Origin: Phlebotomus papatasi
Taxonomy: Eukaryota > Arthropoda > Insecta > Diptera > Psychodidae
DNA length: 64,000 bases
Reading direction: 5' to 3'
Assembly (NCBI RefSeq): GCF_024763615.1
Contig: NC_077224.1
Location: 58,290,712-58,354,711, forward strand
Below the pieces are notes generated by a model, which made no database searches, was not told the origin of the DNA, and saw nothing but the letters and a program-made list of their open reading frames with translations. Below are positions 12,870-24,168 of the stretch, piece after piece; position 1 is the stretch's first letter; every line of letters begins with the position of its first letter. A program made the translations under genes and the position numbers.

Positions 12870-13121
12870 CACTGAGAATAAAACGGGGGTGCGATTAACT
12901 TTTTTTCCTCATAACTTTAACACTTTTTAGGTGTAAAAATATTTCAACATTTTTTAATGTTATTTTAAACCTTTTTAAGGGTAAAGTTAACATGGAAAGG
13001 GTGACTTTAACCCCTAATACTCCTAAAAAGCATAATATTTACACCGATTTCGGGTCAATGCTGCAGGGTAAAATAAACATTTTCGGAATGTTATTTTAAC
13101 TTTCTCAGATTTCTCTCAGTG
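12870..13121. mobile_element. MITE, CACTGAGA family, copy 2
   Basis: Starts CACTGAGAATAAAACGG and ends ATTTCTCTCAGTG. The interior is nearly collinear with the copy at 1039-1303, lacking only a few bases near the 'ctgcagggtaaaataaac' segment. It is the best-preserved copy and the best template for a family consensus. Confidence 0.8.
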
Positions 13122-13300
13122 CAGAAATAAATTTAAGTACCAGAATATTACTGAAATAAAAAAAGCATTAGTACTCAAAACACCTGCATTATAGAGCGTG
13201 AACTCTTCCAACTTTGCTTTAACTTATAAAAGTATATAATGAAACCAAAAGAATGGAGGACTTTAATTTTTTTTTTTATTTGACTTCTTTTCAATAAAAT

Positions 13301-13553
13301 GAAAATATTCATCTTTCAAAATGAATGAATCAGTTTTTCCCAAAGCTTTCGATCCTTGGTATGGGTCTTCTTCAGTGCGTGAATTTAGAAGCTTTCAAAT
13401 ATTTAGAAAAACGTCTAACATCTGATTAACCACTACGCATCGCCACATTCGCTTTAACATTGACGAAGAAGACCCATACCAAGAATCTAAATCTAAAGCT
13501 TTGGAGAAAAACCTGATTCTTTTAATTTGAAAGAGGAATATTTTTCTGTCGGA
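13301..13553. mobile_element. Foldback with inverted hammerhead-motif arms
   Basis: The left arm (13301-13380) and right arm (13463-13553) are imperfect inverted copies. Both contain 'gaagacccatacca' and 'aaagctttgg' words. Downstream sequence ('gaattgaggagagtat ... ccgtcaga', to ~13610) recurs next to a related degenerate copy at 22240-22366. The organisation parallels the 637-bp foldback at 45992-46628. I infer relics of Penelope-like or retrozyme-like retroelements. Confidence 0.55.
13339..13376 (-). ncRNA. Minimal hammerhead-ribozyme-like motif
   Basis: On the minus strand: CA, core CTGAAGA (matches CUGANGA), a short stem II with one mismatch, GAAA, then the palindrome AGCT and TTGG. CA pairs with TG as a weak stem I. 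The AGCT palindrome can form stem III only between two molecules, as proposed for the dimeric minimal hammerheads of metazoan Penelope-like elements. Activity is unknown. Confidence 0.5.
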
Positions 13554-13911
13554 CACTGTAAGAATTGAGGAGAGTATAAAGTTTCCGTCAGACTCTAGAA
13601 CAAGGACAATGAGATGTCCTGATGAACCTTTAGAAAAAAAAACAGCTCAACTTTCTCTAAGTTGCTTTATTTCTTCGCTGCTTCCCTTCCAATTCAATAC
13701 TGACAGGTTTACAATAATTGCCTAGACTAAAAGAGCATTCTACAACTGAGGGTAACACTTGGTCCTTTGGACATTGTCCAGCTCAAATTTAGAGTGTTAA
13801 CAGTCAGCAATTATAACATTAATCCTCTACTTTACTTGCTCATTACAATAAAAAAAACATATTAGTGACAATAATTTGCAAAATCGTAATGGGTTATTCT
13901 ATTATTCATTA

Positions 13912-14092
13912 GGGAAGGTGTCCTGTCCATACTCCGTACGATCGCAAGCATCATCATAACTAAATTTTTCCTATGTTTTTGGATAAACGTGACTCCGCAA
14001 TATATATTTTTTCCAAAACTGGGTAATGGGGATAATGTAACTAGTTTTTAAAATATAGGAGCAATGAATTACATTTATTGAGCACTTTCCTC
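13912..14092. mobile_element. MITE, GGGAAGGTG family, internally diverged
   Basis: Flanked by TA (13910-13911 and 14093-14094). The left part 'cgatcgcaagcatcatcata' and the words 'tttttcctatgttttt' match the members at 58166, 59664 and 62759. The right end 'gagcactttcctc' is short, so this copy has lost part of its right half. Confidence 0.6.
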
Positions 14093-14094
14093 TA

Positions 14095-15306
14095 TAAGAC
14101 TTTAGAATAAATTTGGGTAGTTTATTAGCCTAAATCTGCTTTTGGAAATATCTTATTTTAATGGAGTTAGTTATAGGTGAAAGATTTATAAGTTTCCGTT
14201 TCCAGTTTCTTATTCTTCTTGATACGCAGCATGCTTCAACATGATAAACCGGATCTCTGAAGACTGCTGAAAAGTGCTAGAGCTCAAGTAAATCTTGAGA
14301 AAGACATCCTCAGGTGCAAAATCATCCCCAACGACGGTACTTTTCTTTCCTCTAAGAACTTTACTAAAAATACTGCAAATTTAGTAAAAGATCGACATTT
14401 TCATTTAATCCTTCGAGGGCCACTGAAATAACCTAAAAATAATTTTTTTTTCTGATTACCTACTTACAAAAAAAATTAGATAGTCAAAAATCTCATCCAA
14501 AATACGCTCCGGTGACCCAAAGTTCCTCAAAGAAATAGTTATAAAAATATATAATTTTAGTCAAAATGTTGGAAACTAGACCAAAACCCCAAATTAAACC
14601 ATTTCACGAAGCCCGTAAAAACTTCATCACCACTTTTACATATTCATGGGATGCTTTTTTTTAATTCATTCGATAGTATAAATTTTATTTTCCAATAAAA
14701 TGAGCGTTAAATTAATTCATTTAGTCCCCCCAATCAATCTTGATATCCATCATCAATCGTTAACTCTAGAACTACCGAAATATGTCCAATGTGGGGATGT
14801 TATTTTCTGATTTAAAATACAAATATTGTATTGAAAATGAGTTATGGCTGCGCAATATGAGGCGCACAGAGTTTTATTAATCATCCTACAGTTTGAAGTC
14901 AATGCATTGATGGCAAATGCAAATGACACTGTTCATGGGCAAAGGTGAGAGGTAGCGATGCGGAGGCGACGAGCTTGTCAATGAATATGGAGGAGCCAAC
15001 ATCATTAATATTGATGTTAAGTGAACCAAAATTCCTAGAAGTCCAACACAAAGAGCTTTAAGACTCAATGACAGTTGCAATTTACATGACATTACAGGGG
15101 TTTATTTTGCAAAATTTTATGCAATTATTATTTCATTGGAAATATTTAAAATAACTTAGTATAAATGAAAATTTCTGTGAAGTACCCTTTTACATTTTTA
15201 TAAAAAAAAAACATTCCTTGATATCGAGAATTCTAAAACCATTACAGTGCTGCTCCGATAATGTGAGCGCACTTTGCAGTTATTTATCACATTTTCTACA
15301 AGAGTT
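14095..15306. other. No feature seen
   Basis: Mixed AT-rich sequence. The minus-strand frame 14886-15092 has no domain. No paired termini were found. Confidence 0.4.
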
Positions 15307-15506
15307 TCGTCGGTGGCAGCTAAAATCCCGAAAGCCAAAATCCCGAAAGACAAAATCCCGAATTTTCAAAATCCTGAAAGGGATGAAATTATATGGAGGA
15401 AAATGTTTAGAATAATTTCCTAAGACTAAGTAGCTATTTCCTAAGTAGCTATGATACTTTTAAGAATTCGGGATTTTGGCTTTCGGTATTTTGACCGGGA
15501 CCCCTG
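15307..15506. repeat. Foldback repeat with 'aaatcccgaaagcc' words
   Basis: The left side carries 'taaaatcccgaaagcc', 'aaaatcccgaaagac' and 'aaaatcccgaatttt' in tandem. The right side, 'aattcgggattttggctttc' ending 'ttttgaccggg', is the inverse. The whole is a ~200-bp hairpin-forming repeat with internal ~15-bp tandem units on one arm. No coding capacity. Confidence 0.7.
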
Positions 15507-15895
15507 TACGTTAATTAGGTAATGGGCTTAACAGTTTGCTCTTTAGAACACTTCCACAGATTTAGTTCTTAAAAGTTACCTAGAGCATTGGTAGCCCCGG
15601 GAGGACAAAGACAAAGGACCATCCAGCACAACAGCATAGCTGGGCAATAAACTGGGGAATAGGGGATTGGTACATTAATGAAGTGCCTCACTAAAGGTAG
15701 AGCATAAATCGTTGTAGCCGTTCCCCTTTCGCCTTCAATTTAAAGGTCACCGAGACAAAAGTAACCGGGAAGTCTGGCTACCATAATTTTGTCTGCAAAA
15801 TATATATTCGTCTTAAAAATTCACTTGATGTTGATCTTTTGCTTAAGTGTCCGACTTTCCAAATTTTACCCTGGATACATTAAATAAATTTCAGT

Positions 15896-16275
15896 ATTCT
15901 ATGGGGACACTTCCGGTAATCGCCAGTGGAAATTTATTTCACCTCAAGAAGAAAAACAAATTTTCTGTCTTGCCCAGAGCTTTCGGTCCGGATGTGGACC
16001 TTCTTCAGTGGTCGACTAGACTATGTTTTTTGATTTCCTGAAGTTCGTTATTTTTGGAAAAATAGAGGATCACCACAAGCAGTAATCACTTGAGAAGGTT
16101 TTTATTAATAGATAATTAGTTTTCTTGGTACTTTTCTAAATTTTTTTTTGTAATTGTGGCTTTGATGTGATTTGATTAGGCGCTTTTTCTGATTGGAAAT
16201 TTATTTCACCTCAAAAAGAAAAACATATTTTCTGTCTTACCCAGAGCCTTCGGTCCGGAAGTGTCCCCATAGAAT
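15896..16275. mobile_element. Direct-repeat unit with hammerhead motif, inverted 21-bp ends
   Basis: Two direct copies of a ~64-base block begin at 15928 and 16195, a spacing of 267 bases. Each leads into 'cccagagc(t/c)ttcggtccgga'. The outermost 21 bases (15896-15916 and 16255-16275) are inverted copies ending CACTTCCGG / CCGGAAGTG. A tandem block with a hammerhead motif resembles the repeated units of Penelope-like elements and animal retrozymes. The second unit stops within the motif. Confidence 0.55.
15974..16011 (-). ncRNA. Minimal hammerhead-ribozyme-like motif (best stem II)
   Basis: Minus strand order: CCA, CTGAAGA, A, GGTCC-ACATCC-GGACC, GAA, AGCT, C, TGG. GGTCC/GGACC is a perfect 5-bp stem II with one extra A after the CUGANGA core. 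CCA/TGG gives stem I and the AGCT palindrome gives an intermolecular stem III. The predicted cleavage is after the C following AGCT. A partial second copy without the CTGA core lies at about 16241-16258. Confidence 0.6.
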
Positions 16276-16279
16276 ATCC

Positions 16280-17505
16280 ATCACGCCAGCTCATTATCCA
16301 ACAAAATTTCAGTATTTTAATGAAATTGTCAACATGTGTTTCCAGCACAATAGGCACTCCTTCGACTTTACTTCCTCATGAAAGAATTTCATTTGAATAA
16401 GTAGCTGGTTCCAATTGCAAAAATAAATACATAAACAATTGTGTCTCAAATTGCAAGAGAAAATGCCCAAGTACCAAGTCAGAAATGTTCCACTTATATC
16501 TGATGCTTTGTCCTCTAGGATTGTATCAGCAAATGTTACTCATCCGGATGCCCACAAATCCACCAAATCGACGTTTGCGGAGGTGAAAGAGCATTTGCGA
16601 ACACAAAATCCGGAAATAGGGGATAGAGGAACACACAAATCCACCCACAGGGGCCTTTTATCTCCATTCCACTGGTATTCCCAAAAGTAGCCTCACTTGA
16701 TCCCACCTCCTGACAACCCTCTGGTATGGTTAAATGGGTGAACTCCTTGTCTCGCCTTCGTTTAGCAGGGATTAACAGCCATCAGCTTTCACTCAATAGC
16801 CTCGAAAGCACATCGCATGTTTGATAACGACTGAAATTTCCGCATATTGATTATGATGGAAAATTGGTGGGACAAATAACTCTTAGAGTGCGCTTAAGAT
16901 GGAAAAGCGAGAGCTGGATGATAAATTCAATTGAAGATTTAAATTCTATTTCACTGGCATAATGGACTTAATGGTAAATAAATGTAAATTGATGTTCCTC
17001 AAAAGGACCATGCGGAATACTGAAAATGTTGGAAAGTGTGTCTGGGAGGGAAGCTTAAAGCTTCTGCAATATAAACTGGAACATCTGTGTTCAATTGGTG
17101 AAAAGAGCAACTTTCTCATAAAAAGAGTACTATGTATCTGCAAAATTAAACGTTAGCATTGAAACTCTTTGAGACAGTTTTCTGTGTCAAATTTTTAACT
17201 ATGGAAATTCTCAGACTAATGAAACAATTCAGTGAAAAACTTTTAGCCATTCCCCAGAATTTTATGCATCTTTGCAGGATGCAAACAAAGTTTGGAAATT
17301 CCTGAAAATTTTCTTATAAGTTTTGGTACTCAAAAACTGTTTGTTGTTTTTTGCTTTTTGAACTCTGAAGATAGGGAAATGTTTTAAGAATTGATGCTAT
17401 TTTTATTTTCAATATTTCTTACTCGAATCCTTTAAAAGCTTATGACGTGTAGGAGCATGCAAATTGTCTACAATTGATTTTCAATGCAAAGGTGTCAATT
17501 TCAAT
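16280..17505. other. No gene identified
   Basis: The frame at 16439-16690 (83 codons) is the least AT-rich open stretch here but matches no domain I know. 16946-17156 is open on both strands, which argues against coding. Confidence 0.4.
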
Positions 17506-17507
17506 AT

Positions 17508-18005
17508 TTCACTGTTCGAACTCAAAGAGAACGCAGTTATATAATTGACTTTTTTCAACTTATTACCATCCAGGAGCTCAAACGGTAATAGATATCAATT
17601 TCCCGTCTTCGGTGACCCCTAAGAAAAATAACAATACCTCAAGACGTTTTTTCTTAAACCCCCCATCCCCCTCCAAAACCATTTTTTGAGTTATTTCGAA
17701 AACAATTATTTCGGGCCTATTTTTCAACCGATTTGATTAAATTTAGATTTTTTGGAAAGGTCTTGAAATCAGTAATGAATGTATTAAATAACCATGTGAC
17801 TTATCTTTCTCTTATTTACATTTTTGTTTGTTCGTACTTGTTCTTGATACCAGAATATTCTATAATTATCATTTTTTACCAATTTTTGATTTATGAATTA
17901 ATTTATTCGCTAGTAGATCTATAAGCGCCAAAACTAATTCACGTAGAAGTCTATCTCGTGAGTTCGAGCATTCCGCAAAGCTGAGACGCTTTGCCATCTC
18001 TTTTT
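17508..18005. mobile_element. Diverged element of the 'ctgctcgaactc' family
   Basis: The left part 'cactgttcgaactcaaagag' resembles the left end of the element at 57830. Then come 'gagctcaaacggtaatagat' and 'tcggtgacccctaag'. The right part has 'gagttcgagcattccgcaaa' and 'gacgctttgcc', the inverse of the words at 5540-5575. No coding frame. Limits are approximate. Confidence 0.4.
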
Positions 18006-19850
18006 TTTTTCAGATAGTATAACGCAATTTCCTGTTAAGATACTCTAACTCCTACGGAAATCCCAGGATTTTTTAGTAGAAATAAATTAAATAAAAATAT
18101 TCTTTGCAAATTGCATTTTCACTCACCAAGTATTATTCTATTTCCTTTAATATTATATTGAGATCTCAAAGCTCTTGTGATACATGTACAGTTATTTTTC
18201 GTATTTTCCTACACATCTTTATTTGCATTTCCGTGGTATTTCGCGCTTCCTTTGCACTTTTCCATTTATTTCTTATTAGATTTCCGATAAACTATCGACA
18301 TTCATTTGCAAGTTCAAAGCTACAAAATAATTTTCAATTGATTTATTCTGGTGAAATGTTATGATGAATGAGAAATAAGCAAAATGAAATCAATTTTTCT
18401 TCTATATAATGATTTTTTTTATATAAAAATAAGCTCTATACAAAGTAGAGCTTAATAACTCAAGGCAAATTACTCCTTTGATGATGGTAAATATTTTATT
18501 TAATTTTTAATTACCGTTAAATCTTTAGCATTGGTGTACAAAAGAGATTTACTAGATGAATGTGTCTACCCAGAGGCGAGTCTTCGAAGGCCATTTTAGG
18601 ACTCTGGGGCAAAAGTCATAGAACTCAAAGAGATCATGAATTTATATGCCTATTGGCACATAAAAAGAAACTCAACACAATCGAAGGGACTTGTTTGCTC
18701 TTAAAAATTTAATTAACATCTCTTTGGGATGATAAGTGATGGAAAATCTTCAGGGTGGAAAGTGTCCTTATTAGCTTTATTCCAATTAATTACTCAGAAA
18801 TGGTAATATGACACAGCACTCAATGTTAAAGTATTTTCCTTTATAATGTTCTTTGTGATAAATTACCTGCAACAGTAATGAAAATTCCTTATGACACTTT
18901 CTCTAAAGCTAAGGACTATGTTACCTTGTTGTCACAGGGAGCAAGGTACAGCAAAGTAACAGCCGTTGTGCTTAACTATTTTACAAGCTTTCTTAACACA
19001 GAAGTTGGATGAATAGAGAAGCCTTCAGTAACACCATAGACTATGACTTTTAAGATTATGCAAACATTACTTTGGAGGTGTTTGAAGAACATGCCGGGAC
19101 ATCTCTATACCTTTAACTCTCTCGTAACAACTTTACTGCAACTTTTTGCAGATTGAGCATCCAACTCAGCGTGAAATTTGCTAAGGTTTCCCTTGTCTGA
19201 GATAGTGATGAAACGACCAACTTTCCAAGACATTGACAACACCTTGATTCTTTTTATCTACTCACCTGCCTCATAACTTGTCACCAAAACGTGATCATGC
19301 AAATTCCCCATATATTTATATGCACCCAGGATTTAGTCGAATAATCATGAGAAAGTATCTCATCGGTAATGGTAGATGACTCGGCATGAGTAAATATTTG
19401 CCACTATCCCTCTGAATGGAAACTTCGGCACGTACTTCATGTCCGAGAAATGAAGAAGCTTTATGATTCATGGAGTTGCCCTTCCCAACAAATCATCCAA
19501 CCTTATGCTGGGAGTCCGATAATAAATTCAAAATTACTCGCACTGCAGGAGCAACAATCACACAGCAATTAAACTTTATTGCATGTGGTAAAAAACAGAT
19601 TGGTCACAAAAAAAGAATATCACGAAATGAGGGATTTGTCACGTAAAATTGTAAAATTATGTTTACGACATACATATTATGTAGGATACATCCCTTATTG
19701 TTGTGCAGTTAAATTTTAATTTTCATATCAAACGTTGAGGTATTTCAAATTAGAAAGAAAACATGATAGAGTAATATTAAAATTCCACACTCAATAAAAA
19801 TAGATTTATACATGGTACAATGGTGTATTTTGGAATCGTTACTAAATTGT
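18006..19850. other. No feature seen
   Basis: AT-rich, with poly-T runs near 18000 and 18410. Frames such as 18104-18364 are unsupported. 18540-19500 is less skewed in composition and could hold regulatory DNA, but nothing specific is visible. Confidence 0.35.
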
Positions 19851-19851
19851 A

Positions 19852-21022
19852 GGGGAAAGTATTCTCCCTTCGAACGTTCATGCCTTCGAATAATGTTAAT
19901 TTTCATTTAGTTTTCCTAATAGACTTAGGGGGAACTGGGGCAGTAGTAATCTGGGGTAGTTGTAAACACTGTAATTTTTTTCATTAATTTTAAGACTCCA
20001 GAGGATAAAACCCATAAGCATTCATAGATTCCATGGGGATGTATGTCCACAGATAAATTGGTCAATAAAATCCTAATATACTTTAAAAATAAAAATCATT
20101 TTCCTGAAAATGTTGATATTTCGATTATTTTGATCATTTGGATTTCCACCTGGAAATTAAAAATTGTGTAAAATAATCGAAATGTAGCAATACCAGTTCT
20201 TTCCTACATCTTTTAGGATTATATTAATGCATTTACTAGAGAAATTGAGATTCTCATTATTTCAAAAGAATTAATAATTGATCAGAAAACAGCATTTGGG
20301 GTAGATGTAATCAGGCAATTTCAATTTCACAAAATGAGTAGGTAAAAGAGCGGGAAATTGACCTTCATGCGAAATATCTATAATTCATAGATTACGAAAA
20401 AAATTGGTGGCGCTGTGTTCAATAAAAAGTCACATGATGTCAAAATATGGGGAAAATCCATTGAAAAATGTCTTTGATATGCATGCTTTTAGTTTTTTTG
20501 CTATTTTAATTATTCTTTGTAAAAAGTGTCGTGATTTTTTGAAAAATATACAGTCTTTATATATCTCTTAAGTAATTAAAATAATCGAAAGTGGTGCAAA
20601 GTTAATTTCAAGGGTGGGAAAAAAGGTGTTTACTTCCTCCCCAGAAAGTGGTTACTTCTACCCCAGGTATTTTGTGAAAAGAGAAAAATGCACAGGGACA
20701 CAAATTTTATTTTTATGGAAAACTCAATTGTTTTCCAGCATCCGCATTACCCTCGACGAATTGCCTATACCCAAGGGAAAAACATGAACTAAGAAATATT
20801 TTCCAAAAAATCACGGTGTCCTTGGAAAATCACCTCAAATTCGCATGTATCGAAAATGATTACATGTGCCCCAGTCTCCCCTACGCATTTCTATTAAATA
20901 TTAGTTAGCTTATCATCAGTTGTTGATAATTCCGTGATAATTTAGTGTAAATATCTTACGATAAACAAAATAAATTCACATTATTCGAAGGCATGAACGT
21001 TCAAAGGGAGAGCACTTTCCCC
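19852..21022. mobile_element. Outer MITE split by a nested MITE
   Basis: The termini run from GGGGAAAGTATTCTCCC to GGGAGAGCACTTTCCCC. They extend about 50 bases inward ('gttcatgccttcgaataatg' and its complement). TA flanks lie at 19850-19851 and 21023-21024. Removing the inner element and its extra TA leaves about 215 bp, the standard length for this subfamily (29657-29872 is 216 bp; 32705-32922 is 218 bp). Confidence 0.85.
19928..20881. mobile_element. Inner MITE nested in 19852-21022
   Basis: The ends GGGGGAACTGGGGCAG and TGCCCCAGTCTCCCC are inverted, with TA at 19926-19927 and 20882-20883. Its 954-bp length groups it with 11075-11986. Because it lies inside the left portion of the outer element, it inserted later. 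Confidence 0.85.
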
Positions 21023-21338
21023 TAATGTTGAGAGTTCTTCACTGTTTTAGATGGCCAAAAAAACACAAAGAAATATCCTGAAGTGTAAGGATTGTTCTTT
21101 TTCATGGTCACCCTTTCCCCTTTGTCCATCTGAAACAGTCAGAAAATCAGGAAATTCCAAATTAGAAATAATTCTAAAATACCGCATTGTTCACTATACT
21201 TGCAAGTTTTGTTTCTTTTTATTAATTTTCATATGTTTTATCTATTAGAAGAACTCTCTTCCTTAAATAAAGAGCTGTACCAAAATTTTAATATAGTTTA
21301 ATTCAGCCCATAAGTATATCCAATTAATTTTTAATTTT

Positions 21339-21960
21339 TATTCGTAGAGAATTCTAATGGAATTCCTAAAGAAATTTCTATGGGTAATTTCCGTTATCGT
21401 TCTCTAGGAATTCTGACAGAAATTTCGATGTCAGAGTTTTTCTCCTGAAATTTTCAAATATTTTAACCACGGGAATTGGGGTGAAATTTCTGGAGTAATT
21501 ACCCGCTGAAATGTTGACATTTCCTAAAAATATCCTTTTGAATTCCCTTGGAAGATTTCCCTTGAAAATTCCCTTGGAAAATTTGCCTGGCTCCCAGGGA
21601 GTTTTCGATGAATTCAAGGGGAAATTTCATGGGAATGTTTCTACCGGCATACTTGGGGATTTAAAGGGAAAATTTTCTTCTAGTGGTTGGGAAAATTCCC
21701 TGACCATTCCTGGAAGATTCCTTCAAATTTTCCAAGGCAAAGTCTCCTAATTTTACATATAATTCTCGATGATTTCTCAGGGGAAAAAGGGAAAATTCCC
21801 CCCGGAAGGAGGAAGTTCCTTCCGGAAATACTTGAAAATTCCATGCCGAGTTTAAGGGAAATTCCGGGGGAAATTTTGAGAAAGTTAAGCTTATACTTCG
21901 GGCGAGATGGTTTTCTGGTTGCAGAGTCCATACAAAACATCGAATATTTTATAAATTCAT
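21339..21960. repeat. Word-repetitive 'ggaaattccc' region
   Basis: About 600 bases are built from short near-palindromic words such as 'gggaaaattccc', 'ggaaaatttgcc' and 'aattcccttgga', present on both strands. This leaves both strands open at the same places (21378-21617 against 21511-21750; 21680-21940 against 21687-21962), so the frames are a by-product of repetition. A weaker stretch of the same style lies at 40614-40900. Confidence 0.6.
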
Positions 21961-22239
21961 AGGAGAATTGAAGCAGCTATCAGTGAGCACCATACATATC
22001 AAATCATTAACTGATTAACAAAAAGGAACAGATAAAAGAGAGAAAAAAAATAAAGAAACCTAAAAGAAAAAAGAAGTACAAAGTTCTTATTGATCTATAC
22101 AAATTTTTTATTGACCAAACTGGTAATTAACAGATTGAAATAGTTCATTTCAATAAAATCATCGCCTGAAAACTTAGTTAGTTAACCTATTCAGGATGCG
22201 ACAAGAAAAGTTAATAGTTTAGGTTAATAGTTACCCAAC

Positions 22240-22366
22240 TGACTCACACCAAGAGAGTCGGAAGCTATGGAGAAAAGGCTGAATCTTTTTTTTTAGTTTT
22301 GAAAAAGAAAGTAAATTCTGACGAACACCGGAAGAATTGAGAAGTACAGAATATCCGTCAGAGCCC
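22240..22366. repeat. Degenerate arm related to 13470-13610
   Basis: The order 'caccaagagagtcggaagct', 'atggagaaaaggctgaatct', 'gaagaattgagaag' and 'atccgtcagag' parallels the right arm at 13480-13610. No intact hammerhead core remains. It abuts the CACTGAGA element that follows. Confidence 0.5.
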
Positions 22367-22367
22367 A

Positions 22368-22583
22368 CACTGAGAGAAATCCGAAAAAATTAAAATAACA
22401 TTCCGGAAATGTTAATTTCACCCTGCATTATTGATCCGAAATCGGTGTAAATATTACCCTTTTTAGGTGTATTGGGGGTTAAAACCCTTTTTCATGTTAA
22501 TTTTACCCTTAAAAATGCGTAAAATTAAAAAGTGTTAAAGTTATGAGGAAGAAAAGTTAATCGCACCCTCTTTTTTCTCAGTG
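22368..22583. mobile_element. MITE, CACTGAGA family, copy 3 (inverted)
   Basis: Begins CACTGAGAGAAATCCG and ends TTTTTTCTCAGTG. The interior runs in the opposite sense to copies 1, 2 and 4. It has internal small deletions. Confidence 0.75.
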
Positions 22584-24165
22584 CAGAAACTGACAAGGTG
22601 TTCCTTCAACCCTATTTCCTTCTCGGAAAAATTGGGAAATGTCCATTTTGAAAACTCTAATTTATTCGAGAAAAATCTAATTACGCAAAAAAGTCAATGC
22701 GATTTTCAATTTTCCATACTAGTGCCCAAATAACAATCCTGTCTATTCTCTTGTTCATTTTAATTCACAATCAATGGAATTTCTCATAGTAGGAAAAGAA
22801 TTTCCACCATTGATCCCCAATTTCAGTGTGGAAACACGGAATTCAACTTTGGCATGTTGTTTGAGACAGAGAAAGGCACTCCTTTCTCAAAAGAGAAAAG
22901 TGGTCATATATTTCCTGAGGGAAAAATGACTAGGGCCCTTGTTCTACGGTGACAGGAAACCGTATTTAATTTTCTCTATCTTACCAGCTGCTGCTGAAAT
23001 TCTAAATGTTTACAGATTGTTGTCGTCCTCTCCAACTTTGCCGAAAATTTCCCACCGGATGAGGGTGAAAGTGACAATATTCTGCTTTTTCACATTTATG
23101 TGGCTTTAAGAGTGTTCCAGTGTGATATTGAAGTGCGAAAATTTTGCACGAGAATATTTTCAGCAGAAGAGGTTTTTTTGTTAAATAAAGAACTGGGTCA
23201 CTGACTTAACCACTCTTCCTGTTTCTAGTTAATTCATCCTGTTTTGAATGTTTCTCACGATTTGATATTCATTGAAAAACCCAACCCCAATTTTCCTGGA
23301 AAACACTGACAATTTAATTCACATTCATGAAGCTTTTCATAAGTTTACATTCAATTCATTTACTTCACTAAACTGTCCATAATAAAATTGTTTTACTTTC
23401 CAATAGTTCTCAAGGAAAATGTTGCTTTATAAAAGAGTATTATACGATATTTGGAAATTTAATTTTAAAAAATTTAGAAATTCCTTATCGATTTCGACAT
23501 TTACCGCTTTTTTATGTTTAAAGATAATTTTATCGGAAATTTAGAAGTTTTCGTTTGGAGTTTTTAATTTGAATGACTTGACACATCGTCCTCTAATGCC
23601 ACTTTTTCTGGGTTTTCCATTCCCCAAACCATAGATAAATATATTCCAGAGTGTGTCCGAATTTTTTGTCATACATTAGGGGCCTGAAAGATGATTCCTT
23701 TTTGTGGATTCATGGCATAACAGAAACCAACTCTGACCCCTCACACACGATTAACTAAGTGAAAGTTTATCTATCCTTCGGCCCATTTGGAATTCCTGTT
23801 GTACGAGATCAAAAACTTGGTGACTTGGCCAAGCAATAATTACTTCAGCTCACGCAAGGCGACGTGCCAATTCACTTATCATCCATCCCAGTACAAGTTC
23901 CTCAGGCTCAATCCCATCAGTAATTCCTCAGTCAGCAGAATTTTACATTCAGGACACGATTCAACGATTGTCGTTTCTTGATTTCCACTCAGTTCTGATT
24001 CTTTTCAACCCGTACCTTTCTTCCTTAATTGGAAAGTTCAATTTATCCCGGCAAAGACATTAGTGCACTTTTCCGTACTGATTCCACAAGAAAATGTGTT
24101 GGGTGTTTTGAGTTAAATTACCAGAAATTTAATTTAAAGTTCAACTGCTGGAAGTAAATGGGGAA
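22584..24165. other. No gene identified; mixed composition
   Basis: Parts (22980-23120, 23580-23980) have balanced base use and few simple repeats, so single-copy host DNA such as intron or regulatory sequence is possible. The frame 23787-23981 has no domain. Nothing further can be supported. Confidence 0.35.
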
Positions 24166-24168
24166 TTA

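Noticed and set aside
15307..16275. CRISPR-like array of spaced repeats
   Set aside because: Too few units, no uniform spacers, clearly eukaryotic context; explained by foldback and tandem element units.
21378..21962. Four open frames of 79-91 codons
   Set aside because: Open on both strands at once through word repetition; composition-driven.
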